Notes under the pieces: generated by a model
The model's input: only the letters and a program-made list of their open reading frames with translations
Database searches by the model: none
What the model was told of the DNA's origin: nothing
Translations under genes and position numbers: made by a program
NCBI GenBank assembly: GCA_032622095.1
Contig: CP136065.1
Location: forward strand, 23,693,141 to 23,757,140
DNA: 64,000 nt
Direction of reading: 5' to 3'
From: Siphonodentalium dalli
Taxonomy: Eukaryota; Mollusca; Scaphopoda; Gadilida; Siphonodentaliidae
In this document: piece after piece, positions 37,286 to 46,721 of the stretch
How the letters are laid out: each line of letters opens with the position of its first letter
How positions within the stretch are numbered: position 1 is the first letter of the stretch

Positions 37286-37327
37286 TTTAAATACCTGGAC
37301 TGAGGTGAAAAAAATTATATCAGTTTT
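37286..37327 (+). promoter_or_regulatory. nanos: Candidate core promoter of nanos copy 1
   Basis: TTTAAATA at 37286-37293 is followed 34 bp later by an initiator-like TCAGTTTT (37320-37327), about 60 bp before the ATG. Spacing is slightly long for TATA-initiator pairs. The arrangement is unchanged in copy 2 (44377 and 44411). Confidence 0.4.
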
Positions 37328-37383
37328 CATACTCCTTAGAATCTGTACTAAATCGTGTGAACTCTAAATTGTTAATTAAAACA

Positions 37384-38019
37384 ATGGCCGGAAAGAATTA
37401 CTCGCCGTGGGACGATTATTTCGGTTTTAAGCACCTTATGTTCGATTCGAGAGATAGCGACGACGAAATGTTTGGTCGTGATTCAGACATACCAACCGAC
37501 GAAAAGAGCGAATCAGATGTTGCTGCCGCTTTAGAAAAGTTGCAAGCTAGTGTCGCATATCATGACACTTTGGACAAACTTGCTACATTATCAGTGTCAC
37601 CTCGCCAACGTGAACCAATGTATTTACCAGTGTCAACTCGTCACCACGAACCAATGTCTATAGCAACATCAACTCGTCTTCGTGAACCAATGTGCTTACC
37701 AGTTTCACCTCGCCATCATGAACCAATGCGCGTAGCAGCATCACTTCCCCATCATGAACCAAAGTATGTACCAATTCCACCTCGACATACAACGATGACT
37801 CGACCTCATCTGGCTCTTTCGCCAACCTCCAGGATTGACATTCTATGTGTGTTCTGTCGCAAGAACGGAGAGACGGAAGAATTCTACACGGCCCACAAGT
37901 TAAAGGACTCAAAGGGCAAAGTTCACTGCCCTGTGCTGAGGAAATATGTGTGCCCGAAATGTGGTGCGACCGGTGATGGAGCCCATACGATCGGACACTG
38001 CCCAGATAGACGACAATAA
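37384..38019 (+). CDS. nanos: Nanos RNA-binding translational repressor, copy 1 (intronless)
   Basis: 211 codons from ATG in a strong context (AACAATGG); an upstream GTG is not used. Residues 1-20 (MAGKNYSPWDDYFGFKHLMF) resemble the NOT1-interacting motif (W-x-DY) by which Nanos recruits the CCR4-NOT deadenylase. Residues 21-60 are acidic. Residues ~71-130 are five or six 12-residue repeats of the type VSPRHHEPM. Residues 155-206 form the Nanos zinc finger: C155, C158, H171, C182 then C190, C193, H201, C206 (C-x2-C-x12-H-x10-C, C-x2-C-x7-H-x4-C). All metal ligands are present, with KYVCPKCGATGDGAHTIGHC as signature. Nanos acts with Pumilio on target mRNAs, mainly in germline and stem cells. 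The frame is intact. Confidence 0.95.
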   Translation: MAGKNYSPWDDYFGFKHLMFDSRDSDDEMFGRDSDIPTDEKSESDVAAALEKLQASVAYHDTLDKLATLSVSPRQREPMYLPVSTRHHEPMSIATSTRLREPMCLPVSPRHHEPMRVAASLPHHEPKYVPIPPRHTTMTRPHLALSPTSRIDILCVFCRKNGETEEFYTAHKLKDSKGKVHCPVLRKYVCPKCGATGDGAHTIGHCPDRRQ

Positions 38020-38054
38020 AGGAACACCGGGTGATCATCGTGTACATTATACCA

Positions 38055-38190
38055 TGACGTTATTTGTGCTATGTTTGTGATAACAATCACATTATTTGTG
38101 CTAACATTGGTGATAACCAGTTTATATCACAATGTGTCTTTTCGTCCATGCCACATATACAGGTGTCTTTTCGTCCATGCCACATATATA
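38055..38190 (+). repeat. Tandem duplications in the nanos 3' UTR
   Basis: Two modules are each duplicated: ATTATTTGTGCTA plus TTGGTGATAAC (~37 bp, 38055-38120) and GTGTCTTTTCGTCCATGCCA plus CATATA (~29 bp, 38132-38190). Both duplications recur in copy 2 (45146-45281), so they predate the block duplication. Confidence 0.7.
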
Positions 38191-38641
38191 GGTCTACGTG
38201 CATAAAAATACCCTGTTTGATTTCATATTCCAAATTACTATGGTTATAAGTACATCGGCAAAAAAGACCTGGGACGCCTTTGGGTGACTCCTTCCGCCTT
38301 TCGATTGTTTTTCTGCGAAGGAGTCCACAACACAGGGGCGCGTCCACGTCTGTGCCAATTTAGGCACATTAATTAACGCCACATAGTTAGCCTTGATATA
38401 GTAAGTTCATGAACCTTTTGACAAATAGCCATCAATTTGTTCATTTTGTAGACATGCAGCGAAAATATTGGAAACTTCGTTTTTAATATAAACAAATCAC
38501 TGCATTCATCATAGAAAATACTGTTTTAGTAACTTGATAAATGCGTTTTCATTTGACATTTTCGCCTTAAGTATTTCATGTTTTGACCGTTTTGAATAAC
38601 GATAGTGCTTGTGTGTGGCAATGGTTTCTAGATTAACACCC

Positions 38642-38693
38642 TGTATATATGTTATTTGTTCTATGTTTTGTATATATCCTTGTATAAAATAAA
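38642..38693 (+). promoter_or_regulatory. nanos: Two Pumilio-type sites and poly(A) signal, nanos copy 1
   Basis: UGUAUAUA (consensus UGUANAUA) at 38642-38649 and 38669-38676, then AATAAA at 38688-38693. This implies a ~690-nt 3' UTR. The spacing is preserved in copy 2. Suggests Pumilio control of nanos mRNA; inferred from motif and position. Confidence 0.65.
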
Positions 38694-39613
38694 CTTATTT
38701 TATTTGGTATATTCGGTCTCTTTGTCGATATAAAATAGTTAAACGTATCATACCGGTAAATGTCCCAATAGGGTAACTAGAACATGGGTTATGGAAATTA
38801 GGACAAACAATGGCAACATTGGTCTTGATGCCATTAAAAGAACAGTATTTGTGTTGGTTTAAGCGATAGAGGAATCTAAACCTGGGGCCAAACCCCAGGC
38901 CTTTAACGATTCTGGTGCAATACAGAGGCTATTTGTATATTCCCTTTACCCAAGAATATTAGTTTCGAACCATTGAGCCTATCCATCGGGATTTTAATGG
39001 TCAGGTGCAGTTTTAGCCAAGAACCCAAAAGTCAAAACACCACACGACGAAGTGCGTTAATCTGTGTTACCATTATTATCCAATAATCTACCCGGTGTTC
39101 ATTCATGACCGACCAAATAATAATGTTATAGGGTTTGTTCAGAACCAAAATTTGGCTTTAAATACTGCCTAAACTGCATGCGACCAATTTTGTATTACGG
39201 AATTTTATGCTTTTATTTCCTTGAAATTTGTCATTATATATTTTTTTCTTGATGTGCATGTTCACATATATAATTACACCTCACACTCTGTAATTTCTGG
39301 TCTTCTCAATAAATTCTGACATGCTCTTCTGTGTCCCTGCCTCGCCTCCAGTTTTCATTTCTTGTTTCTATGGATCTTGTTCTGCCTCACTACCATTTGC
39401 TCCTACTAGCAATCAAGTAGGACCGTGTCATTGTCAAGGGAGATGGCTTCAAATAAACGAAGGGCGTATTGCTTAATCCCATGTTTCTTGTGCTAAATTT
39501 GTATCTATATTGTAATTATATATTTGAATGTCCACAGAGGGAAAATAAATACCGTTTAAACTAATATTGATATAAGGCTAATCTGAAAAGAAACATAAGT
39601 AACACAAATGCAG

Positions 39614-39930
39614 TAATTGTCCACGATTTCAATGTTGCCAAAAATCTTTATCTTTGTTTTCGATAAGTTAACTTTCAATTTCCACTGGTTACAGTATCTT
39701 GAAAAGGTACACAATGATGTTTGCAGCTCTGATTCCGTATTTGCCAAGATGACTGTATCATCAGCGTAAATTAAGAGAAACAGTTTAGTGTATATATTTA
39801 TAGCAGTATCGGTAAACGTTGTATAATCAATCCCGCTGCAGCTATGTGATTTCATGTAACCCTCAGTTCATTGCGATAGAGGACGAATAAAATGGGGGAG
39901 AGGCCATCACCTTGATTTACGTCTGGAAGG
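39614..39930 (-). mobile_element. Right part of the split LINE-A copy (RT domain)
   Basis: Minus strand: QGDGLSPILFVLY, then LIYADDTVILANTE (the catalytic YADD box of the polymerase) and LKVNLSKTKIKIFG, followed by NIEIVDNY. Frame breaks and a ~45-bp deletion show it is dead. It continues the LINE that stops at 35293. TAATTGTCCACGATTT occupies 39614-39629. Confidence 0.8.
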
Positions 39931-39959
39931 GAGTGGAGCGAGGCAGTCATCATTTGCTT

Positions 39960-40323
39960 TGTCTGTATTAGTTCCTCTCTGTCAGACGTTAACACGAGTG
40001 AGTTGTGTGGTCGTGTCTTCGGGTGCAGCTGCCCTCGTGTTAATGCCGGCGAGTGAGACGGTTTTGGATTAGGCTCAGGACGGATTATGGAGCTAATCCC
40101 CGACGCCGCGTTGGCTGCAATGCAAAGAAGTCAGATAGTTGACTCTGTTAGTTGGAATCTCCAAGCTAACAGGGGCTATTTGGTTCTTTGCATTGAATTC
40201 CGGACAGAGGATGCTGGTATCCAGATGTCTTCTGCCCGGGACGGGAACGCCGAGACATGCCGTAACTTGAAGAAGGGGCCTCCAAAAAGAAAAACACCAG
40301 CCAAACCAACCAGTATGGGATAA
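39960..40323 (+). other. Unrecognised GC-richer open frame
   Basis: Frame 40087-40323 (78 codons) reads MELIPDAALAAMQRSQIVDS and ends in a basic stretch (KKGPPKRKTPAKP). It lies just before a LINE C-terminal fragment in the same orientation, so it may be a scrap of a retroelement ORF1. No domain recognised. Confidence 0.3.
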
Positions 40324-40342
40324 TTGTCCTAATTATCTCAGC

Positions 40343-41594
40343 AATGATATAGAGAAAATACAATTTGAAATGGCAAGGATCGTTACTGGAGCGACGAACA
40401 GCGCCAGTAAAGAGAGCCTACTATTAAGATACTGGTTGGGAGACCCTGGCATCAAGGAGGAAAAAACAAAAGCTTATACAATTCCATAAAATAGTTAATA
40501 GTACAGCACCCGTGTACCTACGAAATTATATTTGTCACTCTGAAAACCAAACCGGTTATAATCTTAGACATCATGCAATACGACTACCATTGGACGCCAC
40601 AAAGGATATTTATAAAGATACATTTTTACCCTCTACAATAAGCGATTGGAATAGACTGCCAGAGTGTGTAAAAAATTGTACCAACCTGGACAAGGTTAAA
40701 GAGTCACTTGCTGACGATCGTATATACACACATCCATACTACTATCATTGCCATAGTCGCAAATCCCAAGTATACTACACACGATTGAGACTGAAATGTA
40801 GTAATTTGAACTTCGACCTCATGACCAATTTTGTTAGGCTCGACCCATATTGTGCATGCGGTGCTGTTGAAACAGCCCATCATTACCTGTTAGAATGCCA
40901 TTTATACCAGGCATAAAGATTGGAATTGCTATCATCTCTACCAAACATAATATTATCAGAAAGAACCCTACTCGAGGGTTCACCCGAAAGTTCCATTAGG
41001 GAAAATCATAGTATTTTCGAGGCCGCACAAAGATACATAATTAGTACAAAACGATTCTAAACGTAATACTATGTCACATGTCTTCTGCAATTGAGTCATA
41101 TATAAAGTCATACATAATGTCATAATTCGGAAAGCCTGACTGCCCAGCTAACTCATGTAGTCTCTGTACGCCAAGTTATACACAATTGACATATAATTAT
41201 ACAGCCGAATGTTAAACTACCCCGCCCCCATTGACCATCCTATCTTTCTGACCTTTCTTAAACCTAACTACTCTCCTTTCGTCCCATTGGTTACCTTTAA
41301 TTCCCTAATCACACCCCACTCCAGTTCTTATCTTATCTCTTGTTATCTGTTGTTGAGTGCGATCTATATCAAAATAACCAATAAGTTATTTAAAGTACAA
41401 ACCAGAAAAATTCCCGTCTGACACGCCCGAACGGCCTCATGTAGTTCGGAAAATTTAAGCGATCTGGGAGAGGACTTACAAAAAAGCCACAATAGGCTTG
41501 TTGTCTCATCCCTTTCCAATCACCCATACTCATCCATTAGCATTTTTGTAAAATATTCATCTAGTTTTGTATTGGGAATAAATATTGTTTACAC
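40343..41594 (+). mobile_element. LINE 3' fragment: RT C terminus, zinc knuckle, 3' UTR
   Basis: 40343-40500 gives EKIQFEMARIVTGAT, then a frameshift into KLIQFHKIVNSTAPVYLRNY. The frame 40512-40916 continues with TFLPSTISDWNRLPE, RLRLKCSNLNFDL and CACGAVETAHHYLLEC. These are hallmarks of the C terminus of CR1/Jockey-like ORF2. The 3' UTR runs to 41594 with hairpin AAGCC-ACAATA-GGCTT (41484-41499) and terminal AATAAATATTGTTTACACC. 5'-truncated and frameshifted. Confidence 0.85.
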
Positions 41595-41595
41595 C

Positions 41596-42394
41596 AAACG
41601 GAGGAGGGACGCCGCCAGACGGGCGAAATGGATGAAGATGGGGGTGGCGTTGATCTGCCGGTCACCCCTCCCCGTGTGGTTCAGCCGACGTCCGCTGTCA
41701 CAGCCGGTGGGTCGGAGTTGTCTGAGAGACGCCCAGACGACCGACCCGTCTGGAGACAGGCGACATCAGACCAGCTAGCAGGGACTCCGTGGATCTGCCG
41801 GAGGTCCCTGCTGTTGTCACGGAGACTGCTGAGGTCATCACACCAGCAGTACCATGTGCCAGTGCCGAAGCCAGAGGAGACAGGGACGCGGACACCACCC
41901 CCGGTGTTCCTGCCGCTGACTTCGGGGTGGAGATGGACACGTCGACACATTGGACACCGGAATACCATCACAGCCCGGTGTCCCCCATCTCCACCAGCAT
42001 CATCAACAACAACAACAGCTACAACACCAGCAGTAAATCCACCTACTCCGTCAGTTCGGATGCTGAACAACATGAGATGGAGATCATGCTCTTTGCGACA
42101 AAGTACGTCGCCGAACAGACAAGAATGACAGCAGCACTTATGGCTTACATCGATTCCAAGTGTCAGCGATCTCAAAGACCAACAACAACCGAGCGAAAAA
42201 AAAAATCAAGAACAAAGTACAAGAAATAAAGAAAACAAATAATATGCCTAGATAAATTTTTTCACGATTCACTGATATCTCATCACCATCACATCACCTC
42301 CAAGTGGGTTGTATGAGAGGGGTTTCAAATCTTCCCTGGGCCCAGTCCCAAAATCCCCAATAAATAAACCTTGTTTTACGCCAATCAAGCTATC
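41596..42394 (+). pseudogene. GC-rich frameshifted ORF with poly(A) signal (possible retroelement ORF1)
   Basis: Begins right after the LINE end. The ATG at 41628 opens MDEDGGGVDLPVTPPRVV. A frame change around 41725-41780 is needed to continue in the frame reading SVDLPEVPAVVTETAEV, EYHHSPVSPISTS and a basic end (RKKKSRTKYKK) with stop at 42227. AATAAA follows at 42359. High GC and CpG against an AT-rich background suggest a recent arrival or a different source. Product not recognised; it could be a retroelement ORF1 or a retrocopy of a cellular gene. Confidence 0.45.
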
Positions 42395-42462
42395 GAAATA
42401 TTCAGAGCAGTCATGGAACTGTATCAGTGCATAAATTGAGGTGTCTTATGTATAACTTGTCA

Positions 42463-42560
42463 GGGAGAGGAGGGTATTCTAAGTGATTTAGCACTTGTCC
42501 TCCAATCCCTTTTGTCATAAACTAATTTAATTTATGAACAAATAAAATATGTTTAAACAA
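42463..42560 (+). mobile_element. 98-bp LINE-A tail inserted in block 2
   Basis: Interrupts ACTTGTCA/ATGTGATT, which is continuous in block 1 at about 35547. Contains hairpin AAGTG-ATTTAG-CACTT (42481-42496), TGTCCTCCAATCCC and AATAAAATATGTTTAAACA. Target-site duplication is minimal or absent. Confidence 0.8.
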
Positions 42561-42779
42561 ATGTGATTTTATGTTCTTTTGTTCAAACAAAATATTGTTT
42601 ACACGAAAAACAAACGAATTATGTTTACATGGCTTGATTTCCAGTAAACATGTTGATGACTACGATAACTCGCTATTTCCGAGTTACATGTTATCTAAAA
42701 TCAGCTTTAAATGTATAAATGTATATATAGATATATACAATTTTGCGTGATTTTGTCCTGATGTTACAACAAATAATCA

Positions 42780-42847
42780 TATATTTCTACATGTATATTA
42801 TGTTTATGTCATATGTTTGATTTTTTGAAACAAATATTGTTTACACC
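42780..42847 (+). mobile_element. ~67-bp LINE-A tail with 12-bp target-site duplication
   Basis: AACAAATAATCA at 42768-42779 and 42848-42859 flanks an insert ending CAAATATTGTTTACACC. Block 1 has the empty site, one AACAAATAATCA at 35758-35769. This fixes the LINE 3' end at ...TTTACACC. Confidence 0.9.
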
Positions 42848-43143
42848 AACAAATAATCAAAAGAAAACATTCCTGAACCATCACAAATCCGGCAATAAAA
42901 TGACTTCCCATGTACATGTAACAGTTACAACACAGTGCGAACAATAATAATGCCGGTGCGCCAATTCAAAAACGAGTAAGGCAATTGATTGCACGTGGGG
43001 CAGCATAATAAACAATTGTAGTGAAAAATGTCCATTTGAACCTTCACAAGGAGTCATCTGTATTTAGAAATGATGAGCAATATACAGGTTTTACATAGTG
43101 TGAACAAATTACAACTTTCTAATTTTTCGCGAAAGATTAAGCC

Positions 43144-43191
43144 AAACGCTCTTTATTTTTAGCATATCATGAATAATAAACGCTCTTTATT
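43144..43191. repeat. Paired AACGCTCTTTAT module upstream of nanos copy 2
   Basis: Same pair as at 36054 with 10 bp lost between the two motifs. Confidence 0.6.
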
Positions 43192-44376
43192 ATTGGATAC
43201 TTCTAAGTTATATGACGTAAACACGCCTTTCGATGGCATATAAAGTCCATATCAACGTTTTTAACGAGTTAATCCAATATTTGATTCACACAACACATGC
43301 AATTGTTTTATTAGCTATACAATAGATTATTCCATTTTCTGAATAGTTGAGATGTAAATTTAAAATCTCGAGAGAAAACATGCTTACGCCTTAACATCAA
43401 CATAGATAGTGTGCGGTCAGACACAAACACCCCACTTGCACTGCGCGATCTATCGTACTTTATTAACATTCTGTATTCTATATATATTTTTAAGCTTCGT
43501 GATAAATCCCCATATGTGTTTGTCACGATACCAAGTCCGACAATTCTCCCAAATCTTCTAAATGTTTGTGGCGTCGGAATGTATAGACAGAAGACATAGC
43601 CTCTTACAAAGCCCAAAAAAAGTTAATATGAAATTACGGAGAGTTTCAGTGCATTTTCAGTTTGTATGCGCAAGTTCGCAACAGTCTTTTGTTTGCATCC
43701 ATGCGTTAAGTCGTACCGCAGTTGAAGTAGTGATTCGGGGCCAGGCTTCTGCAGAAAGTTCACAAATACAACCTCTAACATGAGTAACAGGTCAGATTGT
43801 ACACAAAAAATACAATCATTATATTTTAGTTATACCATTAAAAAGTCAATCACTAGTAAATCAGAGAATGACTGTTTAATGATGACCTGACAAAATATTT
43901 TAATGACACGGATTTCATTTTAAATTTAACGATATTTGACACTGTGCCATAATATAACGTAAAAATGCGTTGGAAAAAGTTAGATTTAATAGCATATATC
44001 TTTATTATTATACAAGTTATGCATGTACATGAATGTATGTAATAACATATCGCAAATTGTACCAAAAAGATGAATAAATTATTAAAAAGATTCGGGGCAA
44101 GGTGCTCGAACACATCCAAGAATCTTCCCCCTCCCTTGTGTCAAACCGTTGTCACTTCAAAGTACTAAAACACCGCTCGAGTGAGAACTGTGAACTCCCA
44201 AAGAGTGATAACGAACGACGCCGAAAATTGCGAAGTGGCTGTCAAAACATCTCGTTTGACCTGGGTCCACAGTCGGCGTTCTTGTCAATTCAATACCATT
44301 TGATGTTTTCACAAGGTCAAAAGAATACCGCATCGTGGCTACGCCCATGACAAGCGTGAAATAATTCTACCCACCC

Positions 44377-44418
44377 TTTAAATACCTGGACTGAGGTGAA
44401 AAAAATTATATCAGTTTT
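44377..44418 (+). promoter_or_regulatory. nanos: Candidate core promoter of nanos copy 2
   Basis: TTTAAATA at 44377-44384 and TCAGTTTT at 44411-44418, as in copy 1. The ~200 bp upstream (CTCGAGTGAGAACTGTGAAC and following) are also well conserved between copies. Confidence 0.4.
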
Positions 44419-44474
44419 CATACTCCTTAGAATCTGTACTAAATCGTGTGAACTCTAAATTGTTAATTAAAACA

Positions 44475-45110
44475 ATGGCCGGAAAGAATTACTCGCCGTG
44501 GGACGATTATTTCGGTTTTAAGCACCTTATGTTCGATTCGAGAGATAGCGACGACGAAATGTTTGGTCGTGATTCAGACATACCAACCGACGAAAAGAGC
44601 GAATCGGATGTTGCTGCCGCTTTAGAAAAGTTGCAAGCTAGTGTCGCATATCATGACACTTTGGACAAACTTGCTACATTATCAGTGTCGCCTCGCCAAC
44701 GTGAACCAATGTATTTACCAGTGTCAACTCGTGACCACGAACCAATGTCCATAGCAACATCAACTAGTCTTCGTGAACCAATGTGCTTACCAGTTTCACC
44801 TCGCCATCATGAACCAATGCACGTAGCAGCATCACTTCCCCATCGTGAACCAAAGTATGTACCAATTCCACCTCGACATACAACGATGACTCGACCTCAT
44901 CTGGCTCTTTCGCCAACCTCCAGGATTGACATTCTATGTGTGTTCTGTCGCAAGAACGGAGAAACGGAAGAATTCTACACGGCCCACAAGTTAAAGGACT
45001 CAAAGGGCAAAGTTCACTGCCCTGTGCTGAGGAAATATGTGTGCCCGAAATGTGGTGCGACCGGTGATGGAGCCCATACGATCGGACACTGCCCAGATAG
45101 ACGACAATAA
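44475..45110 (+). CDS. nanos: Nanos RNA-binding translational repressor, copy 2 (intronless)
   Basis: Same 211-residue layout as copy 1: NOT1-motif-like N terminus, acidic stretch, 12-residue repeat linker, full CCHC-CCHC zinc finger. By eye it differs at 8 coding bases: 4 silent and 4 replacements (H87D, R98S, R116H, H124R), all four inside the repeat linker. The N-terminal motif and zinc finger are unchanged in protein sequence. Both copies therefore look functional or very recently functional. It has its own promoter sequence and 3' UTR, so separate expression is possible. Confidence 0.95.
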   Translation: MAGKNYSPWDDYFGFKHLMFDSRDSDDEMFGRDSDIPTDEKSESDVAAALEKLQASVAYHDTLDKLATLSVSPRQREPMYLPVSTRDHEPMSIATSTSLREPMCLPVSPRHHEPMHVAASLPHREPKYVPIPPRHTTMTRPHLALSPTSRIDILCVFCRKNGETEEFYTAHKLKDSKGKVHCPVLRKYVCPKCGATGDGAHTIGHCPDRRQ

Positions 45111-45735
45111 AGGAACACCGAGTGATCATCGTGTACATTATACCATGACGTTATTTGTGCTATGTTTGTGATAACCATCACATTATTTGTGCTAACATTG
45201 GTGATAACCAGTTTATATCACAATGTGTCTTTTCGTCCATGCCACATATACAGGTGTCTTTTCGTCCATGCCACATATATGGGTCTACGTGCATAAAAAT
45301 ACCCTGTTTGATTTCATATTCCAAATTACTATGGTTATAAGTACATCGGCAAACAAGATCTGGGACGCCTTTGGGTGACTCCTTCCGCCTTTCGATTGTT
45401 TTTCTGCGAAGGAGTCCACAACACAGGGGTGCGTCCACGTATGTGCCAATTTAGGCACATTAATTAACGCCACATAGTTAGCCTTGATATAGTAAGTTCA
45501 TCTGAACCTTTTGACAAATAGCCATCAATTTGTTCATTTTGTAGACATGCAGCGAAAATATTGGAAACTTATTTTTTAATATAAACAAATCACTGCATTC
45601 ATCATAGAAAATACTGTTTTAGTAACTTGATAAATGCGTTTTCATTTGACATTTTCGCCTTCAGTATTTCTTGTTTTGACCGATTTTGAATAACGATAGT
45701 GCTTGTGTGTGGCAATGGTTTCTAGATTAACACCC

Positions 45736-45787
45736 TGTATATATGTTATTTGTTCTATGTTTTGTATATATCCTTGTATAAAATAAA
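45736..45787 (+). promoter_or_regulatory. nanos: Two Pumilio-type sites and poly(A) signal, nanos copy 2
   Basis: TGTATATA at 45736-45743 and 45763-45770; AATAAA at 45782-45787. Same spacing as copy 1. Confidence 0.65.
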
Positions 45788-46721
45788 GTTATTTCATTTG
45801 GTATATTCGGTCTCTTTGTCGATATAAAATAGTTAAACGTATCATACAGGTAAATGTCCCAATATGGTAACTAGAACATGGGTTATGGAAATTCGGACAA
45901 ACAATGGCAACATTGGTCTTGATGCCGCTAAAAGAACAGTATTTGTGTTGGTTTAGGCGATAGAGGAATCTAAACCTGGGGCCAAACCCCAGGCCCTTAA
46001 CGATTCTGGTGCAATGCAGCGGCTATTTGTATATTCCCTTTACCCAAGAATATTAGTTTCGAACCATTGAGCCTATCCATCGGAATTTTAATGGTCAGGT
46101 GCAGTTTTAGCCAAGAACCCAAAAGTCAAAACACAACACGACGAAGTGCGTTAATTTGTGTTACCATTATTATCCAATAATCTACCCGGTGTTCATTCAT
46201 GACCGACCAAATAATAATGCTATATGGTTTGTTCAGAACCAAAATTTGGCTTTAAATACTGCCTAAACTGCATGCGACCAATTTTGTATTACGGAATTTT
46301 ATGCTTTTATTTCCTTGAAATTTGTTATTATATTTTTTTTCTTTGAATTTAATTATTATGCATGTTCACATATATAATTACACCTCACACTCTGTACTTT
46401 CTGGTCTTCTCATTAAATTCTGACATGCTCTTCTGTCTCCATGCCTCGCCTCCAGTTTTCATTTCTTGTTTTATATGGATCTTGTTCTGCCTCACTACCA
46501 TTTATTTGCTCCTACTAGCAATCAAGTAGGACCGTGTCATTGTCAAGGGAGATGGCTTCAAATAAACGAAGGGCGTATTGCTTAATCCCATGTTTCTTGT
46601 GCTAAATTTGTTTCTATATTGTAATTATATATTTGAATGTCCACAGAGGGAAAATAAATACCGTTTAAACTAATATTGATATAAGGCTAATCTGAAAAGA
46701 AACAGAAGTAACACAAATGCA

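Larger units (their letters stand above)
35486..39613 (+). repeat. nanos-bearing duplicated block, copy 1 (4.1 kb)
   Basis: Collinear with 42395-46722. Both contain the same upstream sequence, the nanos gene, its 3' UTR and ~900 bp more. Differences are about 2% by eye plus small indels. Copy 1 lacks two LINE tails found in copy 2. Homology starts at GAAATATTCAGAGCAG and ends at AACACAAATGCAG. The frame at 36232-36612 (minus) occurs in both blocks but differs mainly by amino-acid-changing substitutions, so I do not call it a gene. Confidence 0.9.

Noticed and set aside
37658-38047. Minus-strand frames opposite both nanos genes (also 44764-45138)
   Set aside because: Shadow frames of a constrained coding region on the other strand.
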